From the NCBI GenBank assembly GCA_948468465.1, contig CAOKJJ010000015.1:1-44161 (forward strand): a stretch of DNA of 44,161 bases, in the 5' to 3' direction. The position numbers and the translations under genes are program-made. The notes below the pieces were generated by a model that was not told the origin of the DNA, did no database searches, and saw only the letters and a program-made list of their open reading frames with translations. Shown in pieces: positions 5,878 through 14,717 of the stretch (position 1 is the stretch's first letter; every line of letters begins with the position of its first letter). This stretch comes from an uncultured Eubacterium sp. (lineage in GTDB: Bacteria; Bacillota_A; Clostridia; Lachnospirales; Lachnospiraceae).

Positions 5878-8034
5878 TTACTGCATGGATCCTTCAGTAT
5901 CTGAATAAGTGTCCGCAGGTTCTTCTGCGCCGTAATAAGATACCGTATTTTCTGTAGTCCGAAAGATCGTATTGCTGGAACCAACCTGGCAGACTTTCAG
6001 AACATCGCCGTTTTCCAGTTCAGATACGTCTTCCGGCAGCAGTATCAGCTCCGTATCAGATACAAACGTTGTAGACATTTTTTCGTCATTTACATAGATA
6101 CGGCTCCAATTGGTAAAGTGGTCACCGAATACAGATAAACTTCCGTCTGCGTTCTTATCGTAGTAATTGATATGCGTTTTATCAACGCCCATCTGAAGAT
6201 CAGACGCAGGGTACAGGTCTTTGCCGTCATAGCAGTAGCGTTCTCCGTAAAGAATGTCATACTGCAGATTTTCCAGCTGGTTCTGGTACAGTTCGCTGTC
6301 AGTCTGATATTTACCGGCCTGATGGTATGCAAAGATCGTGCCTTCGTGAATGTCCGCCTGTTCTGTCGCGTAGGCAAGCAGCTGGTATGCGGCAAGGTCA
6401 GCGTCTTTTTTCTCCAGGCCGAAGTTATTCCAGGTTGCATATTTTGTTTTAAAAATATCGCCGGATTTCAGGTTTTCGTCTTCCAGTCCCATCGTAGGCA
6501 GATGGTCGCCAAACAGGACAAGAATCGTATTTTCATCTCTTTGTGCAAGCATATCCGTCAGATTTTTAATAAATTTGTCTACTTCATGAATTTCATTTAC
6601 ATAATATTCCCATTGGTTGTTCTTTTCTTCAGTTTCAGCGCCGGACACTTTGATTTCCGGGTTTTGAATGATTTTTTCCTCCGGGTAATTGCCATGGCCC
6701 TGTACGGTAATCGTATAGACAAAGTCGGATTGGTCAGGGGTCGAATCCAGAGCTTTTTTCGTCTCACCGATCAGAATATCATCCGTTGGCCAGGAACCGA
6801 GCGGCGTGTATTCCTGAATGTTCATCAGTTCCTTGCTGATAAAGGTATCAAATCCGAACTGTGAAAACGCGTTTGTACGGCTGTAGAAGTTGCCTCCGTT
6901 ATTGTGTACCACATGTGTGCCGTAACCAAGGTCAGACAAGTCGGAAGCAATGCTTTCGCAGTTTGTTTCTTTTAAAATGGTTTTATACGGATATTCTCCG
7001 GTGCCAAAAAAGCGCAGGTTCATACCAGTCAGCACTTCAAACTCCGAATTGGCGGTTCCTGCGCCCACAACGGGCACAGACAGATATCCGGAGGTGAACT
7101 GCTCGCTCAGCGCCCGAAAATTCGGAATCGGGTCTTCCGAAAACTTCAGGAAATTAATTTCTGTTGGATCCATAAAGGATTCCAGCAGGACGCAGACAAT
7201 ATTCGGCTGCTGCTTTTTTGCCGAATCCGAAATCACCTGGTCGGACTGAGCGATTTTATAGGATGCGGATTCTTCTTTTGCCTGTGCCACAGACTGTTTG
7301 ATCGCTTTAATCGTAGACTCTGAGTAATCCTCCGGTTTGCTCATACCGCGGTCCATGACACTGGATGAAAAGCCGTAAACGAAACCATAGTCAGAATATC
7401 CCTGTGCAATATTTGCAAAATAAGAAGCCATCCGTTCGGAGCTGTGTGCCATCGTTGTCGCGGCAGACATCAGGACGCCCATTGCCGCACAGAAGCAGAC
7501 AGCGCGGACTTTATGCGGATGTCCCTGGAACTTTGGTCCTTTCAGTGCAAAGATAATGAGAAATACAAGCAGCGCACTTAATAAAATTACCACGCATATT
7601 TCCTGTGTTTTTGTAAAATACTGTGTATTAGTCATCGTCAAAAGGTCTGAGATGCACTTTAAATCCGTAAATCCAAACGGCGTTACACGCTGGGATAATA
7701 CACAGCCGTTAATAATGCCAAGCAGCAGCCAGACGCAGCTGATAATGATGCGCATCAGCGTCCTGCGGCGAAACAGATATACAATGGAAAGCGTAAAAAA
7801 GATAATAAGCGCGTTAAAGAAAAAGGCATATGCATGGCTTCCTAAAAACACGCACGCATCTGTCAGGGACCGCCTGGAGCATGCTTCGATGACAAATACG
7901 AGCATACATGACAATAATGCATGGAATACTAAAGAATAACGATTCAGCAAAGCGATCTGACGGCTGTAATCGCGTTTTTCTGTTTTGGATGCATGTACTG
8001 GTCGATGCCATTTATTTTCAAAATATTTTTTCAT
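5878..8034 (-). CDS. LTA synthase-like sulfatase-fold membrane protein
   Basis: 718 aa. About five membrane helices (roughly 35-52, 69-88, 93-112, 145-164, 176-195) are followed by a long extracellular alkaline-phosphatase-superfamily domain. Family metal and active-site positions are visible: LLESF (E285), GAGTANSEFE (T327 as nucleophile), SWPTDD (D418), QGHGN (H447) and FGDHLP (D510, H511). LtaS-type enzymes transfer glycerol phosphate from phosphatidylglycerol to surface polymers; relatives add phosphoglycerol or phosphoethanolamine to other glycans, so the acceptor is open. The last ~85 residues (from about DGSLSVFGDHFTNWSRIYVN) resemble an IPT/Ig-like beta-sandwich, not part of standard LtaS. 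GGAGGAGG lies upstream of the ATG. It stands alone, with a promoter and palindrome in front. Confidence 0.85.
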   Translation of the reverse strand: MKKYFENKWHRPVHASKTEKRDYSRQIALLNRYSLVFHALLSCMLVFVIEACSRRSLTDACVFLGSHAYAFFFNALIIFFTLSIVYLFRRRTLMRIIISCVWLLLGIINGCVLSQRVTPFGFTDLKCISDLLTMTNTQYFTKTQEICVVILLSALLVFLIIFALKGPKFQGHPHKVRAVCFCAAMGVLMSAATTMAHSSERMASYFANIAQGYSDYGFVYGFSSSVMDRGMSKPEDYSESTIKAIKQSVAQAKEESASYKIAQSDQVISDSAKKQQPNIVCVLLESFMDPTEINFLKFSEDPIPNFRALSEQFTSGYLSVPVVGAGTANSEFEVLTGMNLRFFGTGEYPYKTILKETNCESIASDLSDLGYGTHVVHNNGGNFYSRTNAFSQFGFDTFISKELMNIQEYTPLGSWPTDDILIGETKKALDSTPDQSDFVYTITVQGHGNYPEEKIIQNPEIKVSGAETEEKNNQWEYYVNEIHEVDKFIKNLTDMLAQRDENTILVLFGDHLPTMGLEDENLKSGDIFKTKYATWNNFGLEKKDADLAAYQLLAYATEQADIHEGTIFAYHQAGKYQTDSELYQNQLENLQYDILYGERYCYDGKDLYPASDLQMGVDKTHINYYDKNADGSLSVFGDHFTNWSRIYVNDEKMSTTFVSDTELILLPEDVSELENGDVLKVCQVGSSNTIFRTTENTVSYYGAEEPADTYSDTEGSMQ

Positions 8035-8073
8035 AAATACGGAAAACCTCCTCCGAAATTTCTTAACATAACT

Positions 8074-8092
8074 TTATTCTGACTGAGAATAA
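8074..8092 (-). promoter_or_regulatory. Palindrome overlapping promoter of LTA-synthase-like gene
   Basis: TTATTCT-gactg-AGAATAA is a perfect 7-bp inverted repeat (8074-8080, 8086-8092). On the minus strand TTGATT (8114-8119), 17 nt, TATTTT (8091-8096) form a candidate promoter, so the palindrome would cover the transcription start. It is a candidate operator; the regulator is unknown. Confidence 0.4.
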
Positions 8093-8197
8093 AATATATC
8101 CTAATCGACAAAAAATCAATCGGTAAAAATCATAAAAAATTCTTAAGATTTACTTAAATTCGGGATATTATGAATAAACCTTTGTCAGGTCTATCGT

Positions 8198-8234
8198 AAA
8201 ATGCCTTGAAACACGGCATTTTGTGAGTTATAAT
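8198..8234 (+). promoter_or_regulatory. SigA-type promoter with 8-bp inverted repeat over -35
   Basis: TTGAAA (8206-8211), 17 nt, TATAAT (8229-8234). AAAATGCC (8198-8205) and GGCATTTT (8215-8222) are an exact inverted repeat that encloses the -35 box, as an operator would. The following ~145-nt leader to 8384 contains CGGTTAC/GTAACCG pairing but no riboswitch that I recognise. Confidence 0.5.
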
Positions 8235-8383
8235 CATCTATAATTACAAGATGGATGCCAGCATTTTTCAGTATTGGCATATATTATCTTAAGGCGGTTA
8301 CAATGAAAGATAAGCAGGCGCGGACGTAACCGATGACTGTCTTGTGCATATACTGTTATTAACGAAATGCAGGAGACAGATGC

Positions 8384-8956
8384 GTGGATAATAAGCAGGA
8401 ACAGTTTATGCGTATGCAGCAGTACCAGTATGCACCTCAGACGCCGTTTTACATGAGTTATCCGATTCAGAACATTTATATGACTGAGATGGAATACGAA
8501 CGGGATATGGAGCGTATGAAGGATTTGTATCCGGAGGAAGCCAAGCGGATTCAAAAGCTTGTGGAAGATGAATGCGATAAGCTGGAGTATGAAGGCAGCA
8601 TGATGTTTGACGAGTATCCGGACAGAGTGATGTTACGGGTCATTTGTGACAGAATCTATCTGCTGGCTACCCAGCCGCAGGAGCAGCCTGCCCCGGAGCT
8701 GGAGGCAGAGCAGGTGGAAGAACTTAATTTCAGATGGAATCCAGGCCCGCCGCCAGGTCCTGGATGGCCGCCAGGTCCAGGCAGGCCGCCGGGTCCGCCG
8801 CCACCACCGCCAGGCAGGCCGCCATTTCCACCGCCGCCACCGCCAGGCAGGCCGCCGTCAAATAACCCGGGACTTGGAAATCTGATCGAAGTACTGCTCT
8901 ATAATGAGATGTATAAAAGGCGCTGCAGACATAACCGCTGCCGGCGCTGGTGGTAA
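8384..8956 (+). CDS. Proline-rich (PPG/GRPP repeat) protein
   Basis: 190 aa from a GTG at 8384, with AGGAG 8 nt upstream; no in-frame ATG fits better. Three parts: an N-terminal Gln/Tyr/Met-rich stretch (FMRMQQYQYAPQTPFYM), an acidic helical middle (residues ~35-115, EYERDMERMKDLYPEEAKRI), and a proline-glycine tract (about 119-165) made of repeated PGPG, GRPPG and PPPPPPG units, ending in a basic Cys/Arg/Trp tail (RRCRHNRCRRWW). No signal peptide or membrane segment is seen. The composition recalls spore coat or cell-surface structural proteins of Clostridia, but this is inference. It has its own promoter and lies 78 nt before a large exported protein. Confidence 0.65.
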   Translation: MDNKQEQFMRMQQYQYAPQTPFYMSYPIQNIYMTEMEYERDMERMKDLYPEEAKRIQKLVEDECDKLEYEGSMMFDEYPDRVMLRVICDRIYLLATQPQEQPAPELEAEQVEELNFRWNPGPPPGPGWPPGPGRPPGPPPPPPGRPPFPPPPPPGRPPSNNPGLGNLIEVLLYNEMYKRRCRHNRCRRWW

Positions 8957-9034
8957 TACGAATCATCCGCATCGCCCGCATTCTGACCGATTTTGGCCGG
9001 AATGCGGGAATGGCGGTCAGGAAAGGAAAAACAG

Positions 9035-11536
9035 ATGAAAAAAGGTTTAATCAAGGCAACAACGCTGATCATAATATTTATTTTAACTCTTGTAATATCC
9101 GGGAAAGTAACAAATAAAGATCAGCTGGATCTGACAACGGAAATGGAGGAGGCGACTCTGCCAGTCATCGTATTGTACAATGATCAGGAGCAGATCAACG
9201 AGCTGCATGGATATACCTCACAGATGAACGCTACTGGCATGAGAGATACGATTACGCCGCTTTCCAGCAGCAGAGAAGTACCGCTTCAGATACGGACATA
9301 CGGATATCAGATAGATGAGATTACTTATGAGATTCGAAGCATAGACGGAGAACGTCTGATTTCAGATGGCAGTATTCCATCGTTTGAGGAAAGTGAGGGG
9401 CAGATTCGGACAAGCGTGCCGGTGCAAAGCCTGTTGGAACAGTCCAGAGAATATATACTGACGCTAAAGCTCCGGCAGGATGATACGATTTGTTACTACT
9501 ATACAAGGATCGCAGACGCGCGGGAGTGCTATGTTGCGCAGAGCGTTCAGTTTGCAAAACAGATCAGCGATCTTACATTTTCGGACTCTCCGGATGATCT
9601 TTCGATTTATTGGGAGCCGAATGCAGCCGGCGATAATTCCACGCTGCACAAGGTAACGATTCATTCCAGTCTTATGCAGGCAAACTGGGCTGATTTTAAA
9701 TGTGACAGGCTGACGGTGCCCGTTCCGTCTGTAAAAGAAATGAACAGTTCTTATAATGTAATTGTTCTGAATTATGTTGTAACGTCCCATGAAAATAAAG
9801 GAGAGCTGGAATATTACAATGTGGAGGAATATTACCGGATCCGTTATACAAATGAGCGTATGTACCTGCTGAATTTTGAGCGTACGATGAATCAGATTTT
9901 TAACGGAGAGAATGATTTTTTGTATGAAAATTACCTGCAGCTTGGAATCCGTTCCAAAGAAATTGAATATATGCAGAATGAATCCAAAACGGTTACCTGC
10001 TTTGTGCAGGAAGGAGATCTTTGGAGCTATAACCAGTCTTCTCACAGGCTTTCGGAAGTATTCAGTTTTCGCGGGCATGAAGGAATCGAAGTGCGGGAAA
10101 ATTATATGCAGCATGATATCCGGATACTGAATGTGGATGAGGCTGGTGATATTGACTATGTAGTATATGGATATATGAACCGCGGAAGCCATGAAGGAGA
10201 AACAGGAATTTGCTTTTTGCATTATGCCAGCCAGGCAAATACAAATGAAGAAAAGCTGTTTCTGTCATTTGATCAGTCTTATCAGGTGCTGCAGGCACAG
10301 ATCGGAAAGCTGTTATATGAAAATGCGTCAGGCAGCATTTATCTGCTGTTTAACGGTACGGTGCTTCATATTGATCCTAAGTCCATGGAGATGGAGGAAA
10401 TTGCTGAGGGACTGGAAGATGATATGTATGCGGTTTCAGAATCTAACCAGTATTTTGCATGGATTTCTGATCGTGATTCCAGCGAAATATCCGTCATGGA
10501 TCTGGAGACGTCTGAAATTAGCAGGATTCCTGCAAAAGAGGGCAAATCCTTACATGTTCTTGGATTTTTGCAGGAAGATCTTGTGTATGGCATCGCGGCG
10601 GATAAGCATAAGGCCGGCGGGGCGGCAGGCGTACAGCAGACGCCGATGTATGCGCTTCGTATTGTAAATGCGTCGAATATGGAGGTTTTAAAAAAGTACA
10701 GGAAAAAAGGATATTATATTGACCGTGTGGAATTTGTAAACGGGGTGTTAGTGATGCAGCGTCTGACAGCCGGAGAAGGAGGCTATGTCCAGGCATCTCA
10801 GGATTCCATTGTAAACCGCAGCCAGGAAGATGAAGAACAGGTCATTCATTCCACCATTACAGAAGTAAAACAGACGCAGATGCAGCTGACATTGTCAGAA
10901 ATGAAAAAAGAAAATCCTCCGGTTTATGTCGCGGCGAAGCAGATTTTGAATCAGGAAGACAAAAAGATGGTTTTAAAATCAACACAAGACCAGCGCATGT
11001 ATTTTGCATATGCAAAAGGTACAGTACAGGCGGCAACGACCGTAATTTCAGACGCAATCGGCATAGCGGACGAGCATATGGGAGTCGTTGTGGATGAAAA
11101 TCAGAATTATATCTGGAAACGCGCACGGAAAAATGCGCAGATGTCTTTTGACGTGCAGCCTTCGGATGCAGATGCCTCGGGTTCCGCTGTTGTCAAATGC
11201 GTAAGCGCCCTGCTGCGGCATGAAGGTATGGAGGTCAGTGCCGGTGAACTGCTGGAACGAGGGGATACGCCGCAGGAAGTACTGGAATCTTTGATGCCTG
11301 AGCGGGAAGTGTTCCTGATAGAAGGGGCTTCACTCTCGCAGGTGCTTTATTATGTAAATTGCGGCACGCCTGTTCTGGCCGCATGCGGCACACAGCAGAC
11401 GATGCTTGTGACCGGATATGACGCACTGAACGTGTGGTTGTATGACCCGCAGGCAGGCGGAGTGGTAAAGAGTACGATTGAGGAGGCGGATGAGAGATTC
11501 CGGGCATCCGGCGGTATTTATATTGCTTATCAATAA
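9035..11536 (+). CDS. Large exported protein with degenerate C39-like C-terminal domain
   Basis: 833 aa from the ATG at 9035 (AGGAAAGG upstream); the in-frame TTG at 8993 lacks a ribosome site. A basic start and one hydrophobic helix (residues ~5-22, LIKATTLIIIFILTLVISGK) anchor or export it. Residues ~45-680 look all-beta, with WYE-type and blade-like segments (for example SGSIYLLFNGTVLHIDPKSM, NQYFAWISDRDSSEISVMDL), suggesting a beta-propeller. The last ~115 residues resemble a papain-like C39 domain (TMLVTGYDALNVWLYDPQAG; family pattern H-x-V-x-x-x-G-Y-D...DP). However, the His position holds Met/Thr and no Cys-Gly pair stands at the nucleophile site (ASGSAVVKCVSALL). It is probably a non-catalytic binding domain. 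Role unknown. Confidence 0.7.
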   Translation: MKKGLIKATTLIIIFILTLVISGKVTNKDQLDLTTEMEEATLPVIVLYNDQEQINELHGYTSQMNATGMRDTITPLSSSREVPLQIRTYGYQIDEITYEIRSIDGERLISDGSIPSFEESEGQIRTSVPVQSLLEQSREYILTLKLRQDDTICYYYTRIADARECYVAQSVQFAKQISDLTFSDSPDDLSIYWEPNAAGDNSTLHKVTIHSSLMQANWADFKCDRLTVPVPSVKEMNSSYNVIVLNYVVTSHENKGELEYYNVEEYYRIRYTNERMYLLNFERTMNQIFNGENDFLYENYLQLGIRSKEIEYMQNESKTVTCFVQEGDLWSYNQSSHRLSEVFSFRGHEGIEVRENYMQHDIRILNVDEAGDIDYVVYGYMNRGSHEGETGICFLHYASQANTNEEKLFLSFDQSYQVLQAQIGKLLYENASGSIYLLFNGTVLHIDPKSMEMEEIAEGLEDDMYAVSESNQYFAWISDRDSSEISVMDLETSEISRIPAKEGKSLHVLGFLQEDLVYGIAADKHKAGGAAGVQQTPMYALRIVNASNMEVLKKYRKKGYYIDRVEFVNGVLVMQRLTAGEGGYVQASQDSIVNRSQEDEEQVIHSTITEVKQTQMQLTLSEMKKENPPVYVAAKQILNQEDKKMVLKSTQDQRMYFAYAKGTVQAATTVISDAIGIADEHMGVVVDENQNYIWKRARKNAQMSFDVQPSDADASGSAVVKCVSALLRHEGMEVSAGELLERGDTPQEVLESLMPEREVFLIEGASLSQVLYYVNCGTPVLAACGTQQTMLVTGYDALNVWLYDPQAGGVVKSTIEEADERFRASGGIYIAYQ

Positions 11537-11548
11537 AGGAATGTCTGC

Positions 11549-11577
11549 TTGACACGATAAGCATATGACGCTAAAAT
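11549..11577 (+). promoter_or_regulatory. SigA-type promoter for proS
   Basis: TTGACA (11549-11554), 17 nt, TAAAAT (11572-11577). The ~100-nt A-rich leader to 11683 is too short for a T-box and shows no T-box motif. Confidence 0.65.
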
Positions 11578-11682
11578 AAATCTGGATTGCCGCAGGCAGA
11601 AGGAAACACAAAAAATAAAAAAGGAACAGACAAGCAAAATAAAAACAAAAACAGAATAAAAGCAGAATAAAAGGAGAACGAC

Positions 11683-13119
11683 ATGGCGAAAGACAAAAAG
11701 TTAGTGGAATCCATTACCAGCATGCAGGATGATTTTGCACAGTGGTATACGGACGTTGTAAAAAAGGCGGAGTTAATTGATTATTCTTCTGTGAAAGGCT
11801 GTATGATTATTAAACCGGCCGGTTATGCGCTTTGGGAAAATATTCAGCGCGAACTGGACCGCCGTTTTAAAGAAACAGGCGTACAGAACGTATATATGCC
11901 AATGTTTATTCCGGAGAGTCTTCTGAACAAGGAAAAAGACCATGTGGAAGGCTTTGCGCCGGAAGTGGCGTGGGTAACGCACGGCGGCCAGAATATGCTT
12001 CAGGAAAGGCTGTGTGTCAGACCGACTTCTGAAACGCTTTTTTGCGATTTTTATAAAAACGATGTGCAGTCTTACCGTGATTTGCCAAAAGTATATAATC
12101 AGTGGTGTTCCGTTGTCAGATGGGAAAAAGAAACAAGACCGTTTCTGCGTTCCAGGGAATTTCTGTGGCAGGAAGGCCATACGGCGCATGCTACGGCGAA
12201 AGAAGCACAGGAACGTACCGAGCAGATGCTGAATGTATATGCGCAGTTCTGTGAAGAAGTGCTGGCGATTCCGGTGATCCGCGGACAGAAGACGGAAAAG
12301 GAGAAATTTGCCGGAGCAGAAGCGACTTATACGATCGAGGCACTGATGCATGACGGAAAAGCGCTTCAGTCGGGAACGAGCCACAATTTTGGAGACGGAT
12401 TTGCAAAAGCGTTCGGCATTCAGTATACAGATCCGGATAATCAGCTTCAGTATGTGCATCAGACTTCCTGGGGGCTTAGCACACGCATTATCGGAGCGAT
12501 TATTATGGTGCACGGGGACGATTCCGGCCTGGTGCTTCCTCCTGCAATTGCTCCGACACAGGTTATGGTCATTCCGATTCAGCAGCAAAAAGAAGGCGTA
12601 TGGAATAAAGCAAATGAGCTGTATGAAATGCTGAGCAAACAATTCCGTGTAAAAGTAGACGACAGTGCGAAGAGCCCGGGATGGAAATTTGCGGAGCAGG
12701 AGATGCGCGGGATTCCGGTTCGGATTGAGATTGGCCCGAAAGACATCGAAAAAGGACAGTGTGTGCTTGTACGGCGCGATACAAGAGAAAAATATGAGAC
12801 AGCGCTGGAAGAAGTGCCGGCAAAGCTGGCCGGGCTGCTGGAGACGATACAGTCAGATATGTATGAGCGAGCGAAAGCACACAGAGATTCACATATTTCG
12901 GATGCCGTTACTTATGAAGAATTCAAAAAAGCATTAGACCAAAAACCAGGATTTATCCGCGCGATGTGGTGCGAAGATCAGGCTTGTGAAGACAAGATTA
13001 AAGAAGAAACAACAGCGACCTCACGCTGCATGCCGTTTGAACAGGAGCGGATTTCGGATGTTTGCGTCTGCTGCGGAAAACCGGCGAAAAAGCTGGTGTT
13101 TTGGGGAAAAGCATATTAA
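11683..13119 (+). CDS. proS: Prolyl-tRNA synthetase, archaeal/eukaryal type (ProS type 3)
   Basis: 478 aa; charges tRNA-Pro with proline. Class II motifs are present: [18 protein letters not shown] (motif 2 with catalytic Arg) and [20 protein letters not shown] (motif 3). The chain lacks the ~180-residue editing insertion of bacterial-type ProRS. It carries the extra C-terminal zinc-binding domain (Cys in [18 protein letters not shown] and VCVCCGKPA) and ends in Tyr, as type 3 enzymes do. AAAGGAGAA lies before the ATG. It has its own promoter and is followed 28 nt later by cca, so the two tRNA genes probably form one unit. Confidence 0.95.
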   Translation: MAKDKKLVESITSMQDDFAQWYTDVVKKAELIDYSSVKGCMIIKPAGYALWENIQRELDRRFKETGVQNVYMPMFIPESLLNKEKDHVEGFAPEVAWVTHGGQNMLQERLCVRPTSETLFCDFYKNDVQSYRDLPKVYNQWCSVVRWEKETRPFLRSREFLWQEGHTAHATAKEAQERTEQMLNVYAQFCEEVLAIPVIRGQKTEKEKFAGAEATYTIEALMHDGKALQSGTSHNFGDGFAKAFGIQYTDPDNQLQYVHQTSWGLSTRIIGAIIMVHGDDSGLVLPPAIAPTQVMVIPIQQQKEGVWNKANELYEMLSKQFRVKVDDSAKSPGWKFAEQEMRGIPVRIEIGPKDIEKGQCVLVRRDTREKYETALEEVPAKLAGLLETIQSDMYERAKAHRDSHISDAVTYEEFKKALDQKPGFIRAMWCEDQACEDKIKEETTATSRCMPFEQERISDVCVCCGKPAKKLVFWGKAY

Positions 13120-13147
13120 AGAGTGTATCTGATGAGCAGATGGTGGG

Positions 13148-14593
13148 ATGACAATAAAAGCGGATATTAAATCAGAAAATTATAATACAACACAAAAGCG
13201 TATAAATGAGGACAGTCCGCCTGCAGTTCAAACTGAACCTGCAACGGATGCTGTCATATGCCTGCCGGATAAAGTAAGGCGGATTCTGAACCGGCTTCAC
13301 GCATACGGGTATGAAGCGTATGCGGTTGGCGGCTGCATTCGTGACAGCCTGCTTGGAAGGACGCCGGAGGATTGGGATATTACGACCTCCGCGGTTCCTG
13401 CGCAGGTGAAAGAACTGTTTCCAAGGACGGTTGATACCGGACTGCAGCATGGAACGGTAACGGTTCTTGACGGACGTGAAGGCTTTGAGGTTACGACCTA
13501 CCGGATTGACGGAGAATATACGGACGGCAGACATCCGAAGGAAGTTACGTTTACGCCAAGCCTGCTGGAAGATTTAAAAAGGCGGGATTTTACCATCAAT
13601 GCAATGGCGTACAATGAACAGCGCGGGCTGGTCGATGCGTTTGGCGGCGCCAGTGATCTTGCGGCAGGAGTTATCCGGTGCGTGGGGAATCCAATGGAAA
13701 GATTCAAGGAAGATGCGCTGCGGATGCTGCGGGCTGTCCGGTTTGCGGCCCAGCTGGATTTTCAGATGGAAGAGCATACGAAAGAAGCGATTCGCACACT
13801 GGCTGCTGATTTAAAACGTATCAGCGCGGAGCGCATTCAGGCGGAATTGGTAAAACTGGCCGTATCGAACCATCCGGAGTATTTGCGTGAGTTATATACG
13901 TTAGGCATTTCAAACGTAATCCTGCCGGAATTTGACCGTATGATGCAGACGGAACAAAATCATCTGCATCACTGCAAAACAGTTGGAGAGCATACGATAG
14001 CCGTTGTATGCCATACGCCGCAGGATAAGGTGCTGCGCCTTGCGGCGCTGTTTCATGATATTGCAAAGCCGCTTTGCCGTACGACAGACGAAAACGGAAC
14101 GGATCATTTTTACGGACATCCGGAAAAAAGTGCGGAACTGGCAAGAAAAATATTTCGCCGTCTGAAATTTGACCGGGATACGATGGACAGGGTATGCGCG
14201 CTTGTGCGATGGCATGATTATAACCCGCCGCTGACGGAAGAGAGCGTGCGCCGCGCGGTTGTAAAGACGGGACAGGAACAGTATCCTGCGATATTTGCAT
14301 TAAAACGGGCGGATATTTTGTCGCAAAGTATGTACCAACGGGAAGAAAAGCTGGCTTACGTCAATCAATATGAACATCTGTATGAGATTATGACAGCAAA
14401 GGGAGACTGCATCAGCTTAAAGCAGCTTGCGGTAACGGGACGTGATCTGATAGCGTTAGGAGCAAAACCAGGCAGATTCATCGGAGAGATCCTGGAATTG
14501 CTGCTGGATGAGGTCATATGTGATCCCAGGAAAAACGAACGGATGTATCTGATAGAACAGGCTGAGCATTATATGCGGCAGCTGAAAAAATAA
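13148..14593 (+). CDS. cca: CCA-adding enzyme (tRNA nucleotidyltransferase) with HD domain
   Basis: 481 aa. It adds or repairs the 3' CCA of tRNAs. The class II nucleotidyltransferase signature is at residues ~59-80: AVGGCIRDSLLGRTPEDWDI with metal Asp75 and Asp77. It is followed by RRDFTINAMAYNE and the RMLRAVRFAAQLDF template-binding region. An HD domain (ALFHDIAKP, about 299-307) follows, as in many Clostridia homologues. The N-terminal ~38 residues are an extra polar extension. The ribosome site (GGTGGG directly before ATG) is weak, so a start a little downstream cannot be excluded. It lies in tandem with proS. Confidence 0.93.
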   Translation: MTIKADIKSENYNTTQKRINEDSPPAVQTEPATDAVICLPDKVRRILNRLHAYGYEAYAVGGCIRDSLLGRTPEDWDITTSAVPAQVKELFPRTVDTGLQHGTVTVLDGREGFEVTTYRIDGEYTDGRHPKEVTFTPSLLEDLKRRDFTINAMAYNEQRGLVDAFGGASDLAAGVIRCVGNPMERFKEDALRMLRAVRFAAQLDFQMEEHTKEAIRTLAADLKRISAERIQAELVKLAVSNHPEYLRELYTLGISNVILPEFDRMMQTEQNHLHHCKTVGEHTIAVVCHTPQDKVLRLAALFHDIAKPLCRTTDENGTDHFYGHPEKSAELARKIFRRLKFDRDTMDRVCALVRWHDYNPPLTEESVRRAVVKTGQEQYPAIFALKRADILSQSMYQREEKLAYVNQYEHLYEIMTAKGDCISLKQLAVTGRDLIALGAKPGRFIGEILELLLDEVICDPRKNERMYLIEQAEHYMRQLKK

Positions 14594-14717
14594 AAGTTCA
14601 GACACATTTGTATGCATAATGAAGCACCCTTTCTCATAAGATGAATGGACACGTTAATGGCGGCAGTTTTGTTACTGTTTAAGCGTGATTGTTCATCTTA
14701 GTTGGAGGGGTGTTGTT

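Noticed and set aside
6172..6864. 230-aa ORF antisense to the LTA-synthase-like gene
   Set aside because: It is the complement of a gene with full catalytic motifs; the antisense peptide shows no family features.
8235..8383. c-di-GMP or similar riboswitch in the leader of the proline-rich protein
   Set aside because: Some pairing is visible, but none of the conserved riboswitch motifs I know is present.
10191..10667. 158-aa ORF inside the large exported protein gene
   Set aside because: Out-of-frame shadow without ribosome site; peptide composition is not protein-like.
11583..11682. T-box riboswitch before proS
   Set aside because: The leader is only about 100 nt, A-rich, and lacks the conserved T-box sequence and terminator.
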